Shown: positions 28,214 through 37,216 of the stretch, one piece after another
Position numbering within the stretch: position 1 is the stretch's first letter
Layout of the letters: each line of letters opens with the position of its first letter
From: JAWKRB01 sp041389885
GTDB taxonomy: Bacteria > Myxococcota_A > Polyangia > Polyangiales > Ga0077539
Length of the DNA stretch: 64,000 nucleotides
NCBI GenBank assembly: GCA_041389885.1
Contig: JAWKRB010000012.1
Location: 124,001 to 188,000 of the forward strand
Reading direction: 5' to 3'
The notes under the pieces: generated by a model
Database searches by the model: none
Told to the model about the DNA's origin: nothing
The model's input: only the letters and a program-made list of their open reading frames with translations
Position numbers and translations under genes: made by a program

Positions 28214-28312
28214 GAGGCCGGCTGCCGGTCCAGTCTCCATGTCCATTGCGACTCGGTGTCCTCATCCGAGATGGCTGGCCCGGGCGAAGTGAGCGCTTGC
28301 GAGAGAAGGGAA

Positions 28313-30151
28313 TCAGTCGCGGGGGCGAATGATCATGCCGGGAGGATTCGGGCAGGGCACGCAGACGTTGGTGCTGCCGAAGCGCAGCCCGGCCATGCCG
28401 CCCGCGCAGCGCGTGGTGCACTGCCAGGTCTCGGTCTCGACGCGAAAGGCCTGGAAGCATCCTGTGCACTGGAGGTCGGGGCGGGGCGCGCAGACCACGC
28501 GGTCGCCGAAGGCGCCGCCATAACGGATGGTCACCTCGCAGCCGCGGTCGCAGCGCCACTCCCCAGGCCGCACGTAGCGGGGAAAGCGCGTCGCGAGGCA
28601 GTCGGGCGGCGGCGGGACGCAGCGGAAGTCGCCAGGCGCCATCTCCGCGGAGACCTGCCCGTCGGGGCAGCGGGCCGGGGCGCAGGTCTGCTCCATGATC
28701 GAGCGGCCGTCGCCCTCTTGAATGCCGCAGAAGGGCATCGCGTTGGGCGTGCGCAGGGAGAACACCATGGTCTCGCCGCGCTGGCAGCGGCAGGCCTCGT
28801 CGGCGCGGCCGTCGCAGTTGTTGTCGAGGCCGTCGCAGATGTCGGTGCTGGGCTGCACCTCGCCCGTGCAGCGACCCCAGCGCGCGTCGTTGCCGCAGAC
28901 CATCGTGCCGGGGCGGCAGACGCCGCGACCGGAGGTCCCCGGCGGGCCGTTGTAGCAGGTGCGGGTCTGGCCGGGGGTGCAGCCGCAGCCCTCGTCGATC
29001 TCGCCGTTGCAGTCGTTGTCGGCGCCGTCACACACCTCGGGCTCGGGGGTGCTCACCTGGAGGCAGGTGCTCCAGACCGATCCGCCGTCGCCGCGCTCGA
29101 CGCAGCGCTGAAAGCCCGAGCGGCACATGCCCGTGCCCACGGTGCCGCCGGGGCCGGTGTAGCAGTCGCGGGTCGCGCCGAGGGTGCAGGTGCAGCCCTC
29201 GTCGACGTCGCCGTCGCAGTCGTCGTCGATCCCGTTCGAGCACATCTCGAAGTTCGGGACGATCATGTCGTTGCACAGCCCCCAGGTGAGCCGCCCGTCG
29301 ACGCGCTCGCACACCTGCGCGCCCGCGCGGCACACACCCACGCCCGCGCTCCCCGTGGGGCCCGCGTAGCACGAGCGCCGCTCGCCCTCGGTGGTGCAGC
29401 CGCAGCCCTCGTCGACCTCGCCGTCGCAGTTGTTATCGAGGCCGTCGCAGACCTCCATCTGCGGCGCGCCCGCGCCCTCGCAGGCGCCCCAGAGGCCGTC
29501 GCGCCCGCAGGTCATCGAGCCGTAGGTGCAGCTCGTGCCGCCGGCCTCGGCGGGGGCGCCGGGGTAGCACTGCATCCTCGCGCCGACGTTGCAGGGGCAG
29601 TCTTCGTTGACGTTGCCGTCGCCGTCGTTGTCGAAGGCGTCTTCGCAGATCTCGCCGTTGATCACCGTGCTGCCCGACGGGGGGGTGAAGATCGGGACAT
29701 CGTCGGAGGATCCCCCGGTGTCGGGGTTGAAGCTCACGTCGACGACGAGGCCGCCCGCGTCGGTGTCGCCCCCGACGCCGCCTCCGCCGCCGCCGGGCGT
29801 GAGGCCGCCCACCACCGCGCCGTCGAGGACCACCACCGCGCCGTCGGCCAGCAGCGTGCCGATCTGGGCGCCGTCGGGGCCCACTACCGCGCCGTCGGGC
29901 AGCGCCGTACCGATGACCGCGCCGTCTGGACCATAGACGTTCGGACCGCCGGGCGCCCCCGCGTCCATGTCGCCGCCGCCGCCCGCGTCGCCGCTGTTGG
30001 ACGTCGCGTCGGGGCTGTGGTTGTTGCCGCCGCGGTTGTCGCCGCCGGAGCCCGTGCCGGCGCCGACGCCGTTCGCGCCCTCATCGGTGCGACCGCATCC
30101 GAGGGGCAGCGCGAGGGCGGCGACGATGGCCAGAATCGATGCGCGTTGCAT
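28313..30151 (-). CDS. MopE-like metal-binding-motif lipoprotein
   Basis: A 612-residue predicted lipoprotein with a signal peptide ending in ALPLGC. After a Gly/Asp/Ala-rich segment, including an imperfect repeat (GPDGAVIGTALPDGAVVGPDGAQI read in parts), there are five or more copies of the putative metal-binding motif CDGLDNNCDGEVDEGC (about residues 165-460). Each is followed by C-x-Y-x-GPxGTxGxGxC modules, as found in MopE-related extracellular proteins. The C-terminal 150 residues are cysteine-rich and of no recognised family. The start is the ATG at 30151. It is probably exposed on the cell surface and calcium- or copper-binding, which is inference from motif type. Confidence 0.85.
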   Translation of the reverse strand: MQRASILAIVAALALPLGCGRTDEGANGVGAGTGSGGDNRGGNNHSPDATSNSGDAGGGGDMDAGAPGGPNVYGPDGAVIGTALPDGAVVGPDGAQIGTLLADGAVVVLDGAVVGGLTPGGGGGGVGGDTDAGGLVVDVSFNPDTGGSSDDVPIFTPPSGSTVINGEICEDAFDNDGDGNVNEDCPCNVGARMQCYPGAPAEAGGTSCTYGSMTCGRDGLWGACEGAGAPQMEVCDGLDNNCDGEVDEGCGCTTEGERRSCYAGPTGSAGVGVCRAGAQVCERVDGRLTWGLCNDMIVPNFEMCSNGIDDDCDGDVDEGCTCTLGATRDCYTGPGGTVGTGMCRSGFQRCVERGDGGSVWSTCLQVSTPEPEVCDGADNDCNGEIDEGCGCTPGQTRTCYNGPPGTSGRGVCRPGTMVCGNDARWGRCTGEVQPSTDICDGLDNNCDGRADEACRCQRGETMVFSLRTPNAMPFCGIQEGDGRSIMEQTCAPARCPDGQVSAEMAPGDFRCVPPPPDCLATRFPRYVRPGEWRCDRGCEVTIRYGGAFGDRVVCAPRPDLQCTGCFQAFRVETETWQCTTRCAGGMAGLRFGSTNVCVPCPNPPGMIIRPRD

Positions 30152-30318
30152 AGAGGAACCTCGTGATCGCGCGCGTCGAAAGGACGCGCGGGCGTCCCGA
30201 GCCTCTCACGTCCCGTGCCACTGAAATTAGCCTTGTTCTCTCGCGTTCGCCCCTGACGGGCTGTCGGTCGGGGGAGACAATGCGGGGGGGATTCCTCCCA
30301 TCACCGGGGCCGCGAAGC

Positions 30319-31128
30319 TCAGCCTTGGCCGCGCGGGTCGAGGCGGTCACGCAACACGTCCCCCGTGAGGTTGAACCCGAGCACGGTGGCCGCGATGAGC
30401 CCCCCGGCGAGCATCGCCAGGCGCGGGGTACGGAGCAGGTGCGCGGTCCCCTGGTCGAGCAGCGCGCCCCACGAGGCCGACGCGCCTGGACCCAGGCCCA
30501 GAAACGACAGCGAGGCCTCGGCGAGCACCGTGGCGCCGAGACCGAAGGTCGCCTGCACCACCAGCGGCCCCGCGGCGTTGGGCAGCACGTGGCGGAGAAA
30601 CACCCGCGTCTGCGAGGCGCCCAGGCACCGCGCGGCGGTGACGAACTCGCGCTCGCGCAGGCGCAGCACCTCGGCCCGAGCGACCCTCGCGTAGCCCACC
30701 CACCCCGTCACCGAGAGGGCCATCACCAGGTGCCAGACCCCCGGCCGCGCCACCAGCGCCAGCACCGCCATGTTCACCAGGATCGACGGGAACGACTGCG
30801 CCGCGTCGGTGAGCCTCGCCACGACGGCCCCGAGTCGCCCGCCGAGGAAGGCCGCGCCGCCGCCGAAGACCGCGCCGACGAAGAGGGAGATCGCCACCGT
30901 CGAGAGCGACACCGCCCCCGCCAGCCGCGCGCCGTAGAGCGCGATCGACAGCACGTCGACGCCGTTGTCGGCGGTGCCCAGCAGGTGCGCGCGGGAGGGG
31001 CCCGCGAGCTCGTGCGCGAGGTCGATCGCGCGAGGGTCGTAGGGCGCGACCCAGGGGCCCAGCAGCGCCAGGGCGCCGAAGACCGCCACGAGGGGATACC
31101 CGATCAGCGCGCGCCCGCGGAGCTTCAT
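30319..31128 (-). CDS. Peptide/nickel-type ABC transporter permease (DppC/OppC family)
   Basis: A 269-residue inner-membrane permease with about five or six transmembrane helices and the EAA-type loop (ARAEVLRLREREFVTAARCLGAS, read in two parts; HVLPNAAGPLVV; SFLGLGPGASASWG). These blocks are typical of the DppC/OppC half of oligopeptide, dipeptide or nickel importers. It follows the DppB-type gene with a 4-nt gap (31129-31132). No ATP-binding or solute-binding subunit lies next to it in the window, although the lipoprotein upstream is cotranscribed. Confidence 0.92.
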   Translation of the reverse strand: MKLRGRALIGYPLVAVFGALALLGPWVAPYDPRAIDLAHELAGPSRAHLLGTADNGVDVLSIALYGARLAGAVSLSTVAISLFVGAVFGGGAAFLGGRLGAVVARLTDAAQSFPSILVNMAVLALVARPGVWHLVMALSVTGWVGYARVARAEVLRLREREFVTAARCLGASQTRVFLRHVLPNAAGPLVVQATFGLGATVLAEASLSFLGLGPGASASWGALLDQGTAHLLRTPRLAMLAGGLIAATVLGFNLTGDVLRDRLDPRGQG

Positions 31129-31132
31129 GGTC

Positions 31133-32068
31133 CTACTGCGCCCGGATGCGCGGGTCGACGGCGGCGTAGGCGAGGTCGACGAGGAGCTGCACGCACACCA
31201 CCGTCGCGGCCACGGCGACGACGCACGCGAGCACCACGGGGATGTCGCGCCGCAGCAGCGCGTCGAGAAAGAGCAGGCCCACGCCGTCGCGGTCGAAGAG
31301 CCGCTCGGTGACCACCGCGCCGCCCAGGAGCGCCGAGAGCTGCGCCCCGCCCACCGTGAGCAGCGGGACCATCGCGCTGCGCAGCGCGTGCTTCACCAGC
31401 ACCACGCCGTTCGAGAGGCCCTTCGCCCGCGCGGCGAGGATGTACGGCTCGCGGAGCACGTCGCGCAGCGCGCCGCGCCCCATGCGCGTGAGGATCCCTG
31501 CCATGCCCGCGCCCAGGGTGATCGCCGGGAGGATCAGCGACGCCGCGCCATGCGCGTCAGGGCCGGGAAAGGGCAGCCACGGGAGCTCGACGCAGAAGAC
31601 ACGCACGAGCATCGGGCCGATCCAGAGCGAGGGCACGGCCATGCCCACGAGGGAGGCCACGCCCACGGCGGCGTCGGTGCGGGTGTCGGGGCGGGTCGCG
31701 GCGAGCAGGGCCATGGGGATCGCGAGCGCCCACGCGATGACCGCCGCCGAGAGCGCCAGGCGCGCGGTGTCGGGCCACACCCGGAGCACCTCGCCGAAGG
31801 CCGTGCGCTCGGGGTGGGTGAACGAGCGACCCATGCCCCGAAAGAGCAGGTCGCCGAGGAAGTGCGCGTACTGCTGGTAGAGCGGGAGGTCGAGGTGCAG
31901 CGCGCGGCGGAGCGCGGCGCGGTCCGACGCGGGCGCGGCCTCGTCGAGGAGCGCGTCGACGGGGTCGCCCGGGAGCATGTGGATCACCAGGAAGCACAGC
32001 GAGGCCACCGCGAGCACCGTGAGAAGCCCCGCGCCGAGTCGACGCGCGAGGAATCCCGCGAACCTCAC
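31133..32068 (-). CDS. Peptide/nickel-type ABC transporter permease (DppB/OppB family)
   Basis: A 311-residue inner-membrane permease, the DppB/OppB partner. Diagnostic blocks are FLVIHMLPGDPVD near the N-terminus, TRMGRGALRDVLREPYILAARAKG (in two parts) and LRSAMVPLLTVGGAQLSALLGGAVVTE (in two parts), with the ER.F.DRDGVG block (ERLFDRDGVG). The ATG at 32068 overlaps the stop of the upstream lipoprotein gene (ATGA). Together with the DppC-type gene it forms the membrane channel of an importer. Confidence 0.93.
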   Translation of the reverse strand: MRFAGFLARRLGAGLLTVLAVASLCFLVIHMLPGDPVDALLDEAAPASDRAALRRALHLDLPLYQQYAHFLGDLLFRGMGRSFTHPERTAFGEVLRVWPDTARLALSAAVIAWALAIPMALLAATRPDTRTDAAVGVASLVGMAVPSLWIGPMLVRVFCVELPWLPFPGPDAHGAASLILPAITLGAGMAGILTRMGRGALRDVLREPYILAARAKGLSNGVVLVKHALRSAMVPLLTVGGAQLSALLGGAVVTERLFDRDGVGLLFLDALLRRDIPVVLACVVAVAATVVCVQLLVDLAYAAVDPRIRAQ

Positions 32069-32523
32069 GGCGCGCCCGTACCGCCGTCAGCGCTCGGGGG
32101 CGTCTGCATGGCAGGGCGCACCTCGCACCAGCCCGCCCGCTGCCCCGCCTCGAGCCGCACGTTGCAGCTCTCCCCCGGCGGCAGGATCTCCGGCGCCGTC
32201 TGCGCGCACATCGCCTGCGCCGCCGTGGGGATCACGCAGCGGTAGCCGTCGCGGCAGTCGCCGTCTTCGTTGCAGGTGGACATGCAGAACCTGCGGGTGA
32301 GACGGCGGGTGTTGGCGTTGAAGGCCACGCACACGGCGTCGTCGGGGCAGGTGCCGGGGTCGCAGGCGTCGATGGTGCAGTAGCCGTCGCGCTGGGTGAG
32401 GTCACAGACGCGGTCGCCCTGGAGGGAGCAGTCGGTGCTCTGCGAGCACGAGTCTCCGATCACCTTCTTGCAAGAAGGCGCGGCGAGGAGGGCCGCGAGG
32501 AGGACGAGAGGGCGGGCGCGCAT
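32065..32523 (-). CDS. Small cysteine-rich lipoprotein, first gene of the Dpp-type operon
   Basis: A 152-residue predicted lipoprotein (RPLVLLAALLAAPSC, Cys at about residue 18) with 13 or more Cys in disulphide-like spacing (CSQSTDC, CDLTQRDGYC, CDPGTCPDDAVC). It is not a typical peptide-binding protein. The ATG at 32523 is preferred to an upstream in-frame start because the hydrophobic signal starts there and a TAGTGT box lies 10 nt before. Its stop shares 4 nt with the DppB-type start, so it is cotranscribed with the permeases. Role unknown. Confidence 0.78.
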   Translation of the reverse strand: MRARPLVLLAALLAAPSCKKVIGDSCSQSTDCSLQGDRVCDLTQRDGYCTIDACDPGTCPDDAVCVAFNANTRRLTRRFCMSTCNEDGDCRDGYRCVIPTAAQAMCAQTAPEILPPGESCNVRLEAGQRAGWCEVRPAMQTPPSADGGTGAP

Positions 32524-32589
32524 CGGGGCGCGGACACTACCCAAGCCGCCCCCACCGCGCAATCGCCGCGGCGACGATGGGAGGGGCGT

Positions 32590-33342
32590 TCACTCTTCGC
32601 GCCGCGCCGCGCCGACGACGGTCCCTCGCACGAGCATGCCGAGGCCGAAGGTCGCGGCGACGATGAGCCAGAAGGCCCAGGGCGGCGCCGCCTCGAGGCC
32701 GCTCCTGACGTTCATCCCCAGCACCGCGCCGATGGCCGTGACCGGAAAGAAGGTCGCCCCCAGGACGTTCAGCCGGTGCTGCGCCGCGGCGGCCTTGCGG
32801 TTGAACTCCGCCTGCGCCTCGGCCGACTTCGCCTCGATGTGCTTGAGCGCCAGGTGCGCGTCGGCGAGCACCAGCTCCAGGGCCCGGTCGGTGTCTTGAG
32901 ACGAGTCTCTGAGCGAGATGATCTCCTTGTCTCCCAAGGCGTTTCGCGCGTCCTGGAGGGCGGCGGAGAGGTGGCGCGCGGCGCGGGAGAGGGGCGTGGC
33001 CTCGCGCAGCAGGGCGACCAGCACGTCGGCGGTGCGGGCGTCGTCGACGGCTTCGTCGAGGGCGTCGGCCCGCGCGGCGTAGGCCTCGACGAGGCGCTTG
33101 AGCGAGGCGAGCCCGTCTCCCCCCGAGGGGCGCTTGCCCTCCGCGGCGTCTTCCCAGCGCCCGTCGGGCCTGCGCCAGAAGAGCCGCGCGGTGCGACGCG
33201 CGTCGTCGGCCGGCGGGACCTCGTGGAGGATCAGCAGCAGGTGCCCCTCCTCCACCATCGCCCGCTGGCGCCCCGCCGCACGCCCGACGCGCTCGCGAAA
33301 CCTCGCAGGCACGTCCCACTCTGTCGGAATGACTTCGCCCAT
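32590..33342 (-). CDS. CorA-like divalent metal ion transporter
   Basis: A 250-residue protein of the CorA/ZntB superfamily. A long helical cytoplasmic domain (residues about 60-190) is followed by two transmembrane helices at the C-terminus with the signature GMN directly after the first (FPVTAIGAVLGMNVRSG). The N-terminal domain is shorter than in E. coli CorA. The protein probably forms a pentameric Mg/Co/Ni channel or Zn exporter. The start is the ATG at 33342; a TAGCAT box lies 7 nt upstream on the minus strand. Confidence 0.82.
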   Translation of the reverse strand: MGEVIPTEWDVPARFRERVGRAAGRQRAMVEEGHLLLILHEVPPADDARRTARLFWRRPDGRWEDAAEGKRPSGGDGLASLKRLVEAYAARADALDEAVDDARTADVLVALLREATPLSRAARHLSAALQDARNALGDKEIISLRDSSQDTDRALELVLADAHLALKHIEAKSAEAQAEFNRKAAAAQHRLNVLGATFFPVTAIGAVLGMNVRSGLEAAPPWAFWLIVAATFGLGMLVRGTVVGAARREE

Positions 33343-33423
33343 GCCCGCGATGCTACGGCACGAGAGGCGGTAGACGGCCTCGCCGCCGGGGTGGAATGAT
33401 CGACCCCGTGAACAGGAGCCGAG

Positions 33424-34032
33424 ATGTCTGACGAGAATTCCGCGGAGGCGCCCCCGCCGCAGCCCGCGGCGCCCTCGCCGAAGAAGCCTCCGACCGCCCT
33501 CGTCGTCGCCGGCCTCGCGGTCACCACCCTGATCGTCGGCGTGACCCTGCTGCGAGGTCGCGCGCCGACGCCGTCTCCCCATGCCGCCCCGCCGCGCTCG
33601 GCCCCGGCGGCGAGCGAGCGCGAGGGGGGCGTCGAGGCCTCTGACCCGACGCCGCCGGAGAATTCGCAGTCCCTCGCTGACACGGTGGGCCCTGCGACCT
33701 CCGAGGTCCTCGCGCTGTTCGCGCCGCTGCGCGTGGGCTCGGACGTAGGCTCGGGACGCATCGAGCAGATCAGCGACGTCGTCGACGGCAGGGTGATGGT
33801 GAGCGTTCGACGGGGCGACGCGACGCAGCTCTACGGGGTGATGCTCCACAGCGCGGCCGCGGCCGACCTGCGCCGCGCGGGCCCCTACGTGCTCTATGTG
33901 CACGGCGTGGCGCGGCCAGAGTTTCGCGACGCGCTCGACGCGATCGTCGCGGCGATCGAGGCGAACGCGCGACGCGGGGGCCGAACGCTCTCCGACCTGC
34001 GCCCCTTCGCCCGCGACGAGCCGAGGAACTAG
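33424..34032 (+). CDS. Single-pass membrane protein, unknown function
   Basis: A 202-residue protein with a Pro/Ala-rich N-terminus, one transmembrane helix at about residues 24-42 (ALVVAGLAVTTLIVGVTLL), a Pro/Ser-rich periplasmic linker, and a globular C-terminal domain of about 100 residues (ISDVVDGRVMVSVRRGD, GVMLHSAAAADL). The ATG at 33424 is preceded by AGGAG at the expected distance. It is divergent from the CorA-like gene. No family recognised. Confidence 0.78.
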   Translation: MSDENSAEAPPPQPAAPSPKKPPTALVVAGLAVTTLIVGVTLLRGRAPTPSPHAAPPRSAPAASEREGGVEASDPTPPENSQSLADTVGPATSEVLALFAPLRVGSDVGSGRIEQISDVVDGRVMVSVRRGDATQLYGVMLHSAAAADLRRAGPYVLYVHGVARPEFRDALDAIVAAIEANARRGGRTLSDLRPFARDEPRN

Positions 34033-34034
34033 GG

Positions 34035-34153
34035 CCTGTCCACAGGGGACGTGAAGGGATCAGCGCGACCGACGCAGCCACATCCCGCGCGGCCGCGCGG
34101 TGTGGGCCCGCGGCGCGGGTTCACCTCAACCCTTCACGTCCCCTGTGGATAGG
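34035..34153. repeat. 24-bp inverted repeat next to dnaB
   Basis: Arms at 34035-34058 and 34130-34153 differ at one base; both contain TCCACAGGGGACGTGAAGGG (read on opposite strands). The 71-bp spacer itself holds a GC-rich palindrome (CCGCGCGGCCGCGCGG). The right arm read on the minus strand contains CTATCCACA, one base from the consensus DnaA box TTATCCACA. It lies between two genes, just after the dnaB stop, so it could be a transcription terminator or a replication-related site. Confidence 0.6.
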
Positions 34154-34173
34154 AACGAGAGCCCCGCGGCGCC

Positions 34174-37142
34174 TCAGAACGCGTCGCCGGGCCCGGCCTC
34201 GTACTCGTCGACGCCGCCGATGTTCGTCTCGTGGTACGCGCCGCCGTCGTCGAGGGCGAGGTTCTCGAACTTCGTGAGCTCGCGAATGAAGCGCAGGCGC
34301 ACCGTGTCGGTGGGGCCGTTGCGCTGCTTCGCGATGATCAGCTCGGCGATGCCCTTGTCTTCGGTGTCGCGGTTGTAGACCTCGTCGCGGTAGATGAACA
34401 TCACCACGTCGGCGTCCTGCTCGATGGCGCCCGACTCGCGGAGGTCGGCGAGCATGGGGCGCTTGTCCTTGCCGGGGCGGGTCTCGCAGCCGCGGTTGAG
34501 CTGCGAGAGCGCGATGATGGGCACGTCGAGCTCCTTCGCGAGCGACTTCAACCCCCGGCTGATCTCCGAGATCTCCCGCTCGCGCGACTCCATCTTGTCG
34601 CGCGACGCCTTCATGAGCTGCAGGTAGTCGATCACGATGAGCGACATGTCCCGCTCGCTCTTGATGCGCCGGGCCTTGGAGCGCAGCTCGAGGAGCGTGA
34701 GGTCGCCCGAGTCGTCGATGTACATCGGCAGCGCGTGGAGCTTGTTGGCCGCGGAGGTGAGCGCGGTGACCTCGTCCTGCGTGAGGAGGTTGGTGCGCAG
34801 CCGCGACTGGTCGACCCGCGCCTCGGCGCACATGAGCCGGTTGGCGAGCTCGATGCGCGGCATCTCGAGGGAGAACACCAGCACGGGCTTCATCGACGAC
34901 ACCGCGGCGTTGGTCGCCACGTTGAGCACGAGGGAGGTGTTGTGCACGCACACATCGTTCGCGACGAAGTTGTGGGTCTCGGGGATCGTCAGGTCGTACA
35001 CCTGCTTCTCCCCCATGCACTCGATCGACACCACCTCGTCCCAATAGACATCGCTCGCCGAGAGCGCGCGGAGCCGGTCGTCCTCGAGCAGCTCGGCCAT
35101 CACGCCGAGGCGCTCCCGCGAGAGCCCCCGCGCGCCGACGTGGAGGTTGATCCCCGCGCCGAGCCCCATCGCCCTGCCCACGCTCCCCCACGAGCGACCC
35201 GCGCGGGCCCGGTCGATCTGCCCCCACACATCCGCCGGAATGACGTCGCGGTTCGCGTGCCGCCCTCGATCCTGGAGCGCGGCGACGACCTTGGCGACCG
35301 CGGCCTCCTTGCCGAAGATCCCGATCTCCGCGCAGAAGGTTCGAATCGAGTCGGCGGCCGTGATGTCGATCTGCCACGCGGCGCGCTCACCGCCCTGGTA
35401 CTTCACGCTGCGCTCGCGGAGCGACGAGAGCACCCCGAAGCGAAGCAGGAGGTGCTGCACCTGCCGCGCGAGGCGCTCGCTCACGGAGGCGTAGCCGAGC
35501 TGCGACTGCCCCGAGGTGAGCACCGTCGCCCAGCCGTCGGTCGCGAACAGCCGGTTGAGGAACAGCGCGACCTGCGCGCGCGGGAGCGTGAACACGCACG
35601 CCGGGACGTGCTTCGTGTGCGCGCCGCGGCCCCAGAGCCCGAGGTCCCGAAGCCAGCGCGTCAGGGGGTTGCGGTCTTCTCGGCCGCGGGCGTCTGCGGC
35701 GAGCTCGCGCAGGGCATCGTCGCCAAGGATCTCGCAGAGCCGCTCGGCGAGCGTCTCACGGGGGACGCACGCGCCGCTCGCCCACTGCGAGACGATCGAC
35801 GGCGTGACCCCCAGCTCCCCCGCCACCGCGTACGCCGGCGCGGGATGCCCTTCGAGCCGTGAGCTGCAGGCGGCTCGCGAACCCTGCTTCGCCGTCGCGG
35901 GTCGTCTCGATCACGCATCACGCGCGCGAACTGCGGCACGCGGGGACCGCCCGGCGCGATCTCCCGTACGTGGACGCCGAAGTCCCGAACGCGGTCGGTG
36001 AAATCTTCGAGCACCCGCGGATCTGGTTGGTGAACGTCGGAAGCCCCCGCGAATCGACCCGTCGCCGAGGAGATACCCCAGCAGCGCGACCTCGCAGTCA
36101 CGCAGGGCGCGGTCTCCGAAGACCGGGATCTGACGCGGCGCCGCCGCACCCGCGCGCCCACGGCGATCTCCGACAACGGTCGCCAGCCGTCGACGGTCAG
36201 AAACGGGTGCGTCAGCGTCGACTCGACGCGCCGTCCGCTCCGCGTCGTCACGCGAAACACCGGCTTCACCCCGTCGTCGACGTAGTGGCTCGGCGCGGTC
36301 ACGCGCAGCCGAAGGTCTTCTCCGAGCGTCAGCAGCCGACCGGCGCCGCGTCGATAGACCTCCTCGATGGTCGCGACGCTGCCATCTTCGAGCACGATCT
36401 CGCTGTCTGCAGCGAGGCACTTTCCCATCGCCGGCCTCGCCGCGATGATGATCAGCTGGCCGCCGTGCATCCCCGCGGTGAGGTTGTCGAGGTCGCGAAA
36501 GCCCGTCTCGGTGCCCGAGGTGCGCGCGCCGTGGTTGAGCGTGTGCTCCAGCCGCTCAAACGCCTCGAGGATCACCTGGTCGAGGGGCACCAGCGTGCTC
36601 TTCGCGCGCTTCTGCGCGACCTCGAAGACCCGCGCCGCGGCGTAGTCGAGAAAGGCCTCGGCGTTGCCCCGCTCGCCGTAGCCCCGGCCGATGATCTCGT
36701 GGGCCACCTCGATCATGCGCCGCACGCCCGCGAGGTCGGCCACGATGCGCGCGTGCGACTCGGCGTGGGCGACCGTGGGGATCGTGTCGGTGAGCTCGCC
36801 CAGGTACTGCGCGCCGCCGATGGTGTTGAGCCGCTCGCGCGAGCGCAGCTCGGCCGCGAGGGTGACCACGTCGACGGGCTCGCGCCGCGCCGCGATGGCC
36901 ACGATGGCCTCGTAGATCACCCCGTGGGCCGGGTGGTAGAAGTCCGCCGCGGAGAGGGTGCCCTCGATGTTGGCGAAGGCGAGGTTGTCGAGGAGCACGC
37001 TGCCGAGCACCGCGCGCTCGGCCTCCATGTCGTGGGGCGGCACCTTGCCGTGCGACGCCGCGGCGGTGAGCTGCGACGCCGCCGACAGGATCGCCTCCTT
37101 GGCCTTGGTCGAGTCTCTTCGATCGCGATCTGCGTAGCCCAT
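34174..37142 (-). CDS. dnaB: Replicative DNA helicase DnaB with P-loop intein (frameshifts in intein)
   Basis: DnaB family hexameric helicase. The N-terminal domain (HDMEAERAVLGSVLLDN, FYHPAHGVIYEAI) leads to the Walker A region ARPAMGK, where an intein interrupts; the C-extein resumes with TSLVLNVATNAA and continues through LVFSLEMPRIELANRLM, LIVIDYLQLMK and ALSQLNRGCETR to GDAF. The ATG at 37142 was chosen. Both extein halves are open, but the intein has at least three frameshifts between about 35850 and 36170, so the gene length is not a multiple of three. As DnaB is essential, consensus errors are the most likely cause unless another dnaB exists elsewhere. A TACCTT box lies at 37178-37183. 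Confidence 0.9.
34939..36419 (-). other. DnaB intein with homing-endonuclease domain
   Basis: An intein of about 494 residues inserted at the P-loop between GK and TS (the DnaB-a type position). It begins with Cys (CLAADSEIVLEDG, block A), has block B (TLTHPFLTVDG) and ends with VYDLTIPETHNFVANDVCVHN (blocks F and G, read in two parts) before Thr+1. Between them lie LAGLIDADG-type motifs (LLGYLLGDGS and LFLNRLFATDGW) and a helix-turn-helix (LGVTPSIVSQW). The endonuclease part changes frame at about 36170, 36060 and 35860-35900, so either the endonuclease is degenerate or the consensus has single-base errors. Confidence 0.88.
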
Positions 37143-37216
37143 CCCGAGGTCACCGCTCCCGTGCACTGAACATCTGCAAGGTATCACCCCTGGCGACGTC
37201 CAGGGGGGTCACAGGG

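Larger units (their letters stand above)
25878..28312 (-). pseudogene. Rhs/YD-repeat protein C-terminal region, disrupted
   Basis: Remnant of an Rhs polymorphic-toxin-like protein. YD-repeat blocks occur in several frames (FEYDGLGRLTELNGD, YVYSYDEFGRLQATTV, YEYDDNGNQTEIDG, YRYNALGSLETVTH), followed by the conserved core end (LHDHLGSVRLVVDAQTG, LYGYVLGDPVNSIDPNGLD). The variable tip has a hydrophobic segment, a Pro-rich stretch and a Cys-rich end (CRSCCALYNMSWSNALCVYRC). At least three frameshifts are needed (near 27460, 27340 and 26590), a 427-bp mobile element sits at 27775-28201, and the N-terminal part is missing because the previous gene's 3' end abuts it. The tip resembles no toxin I recognise. 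Confidence 0.85.
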
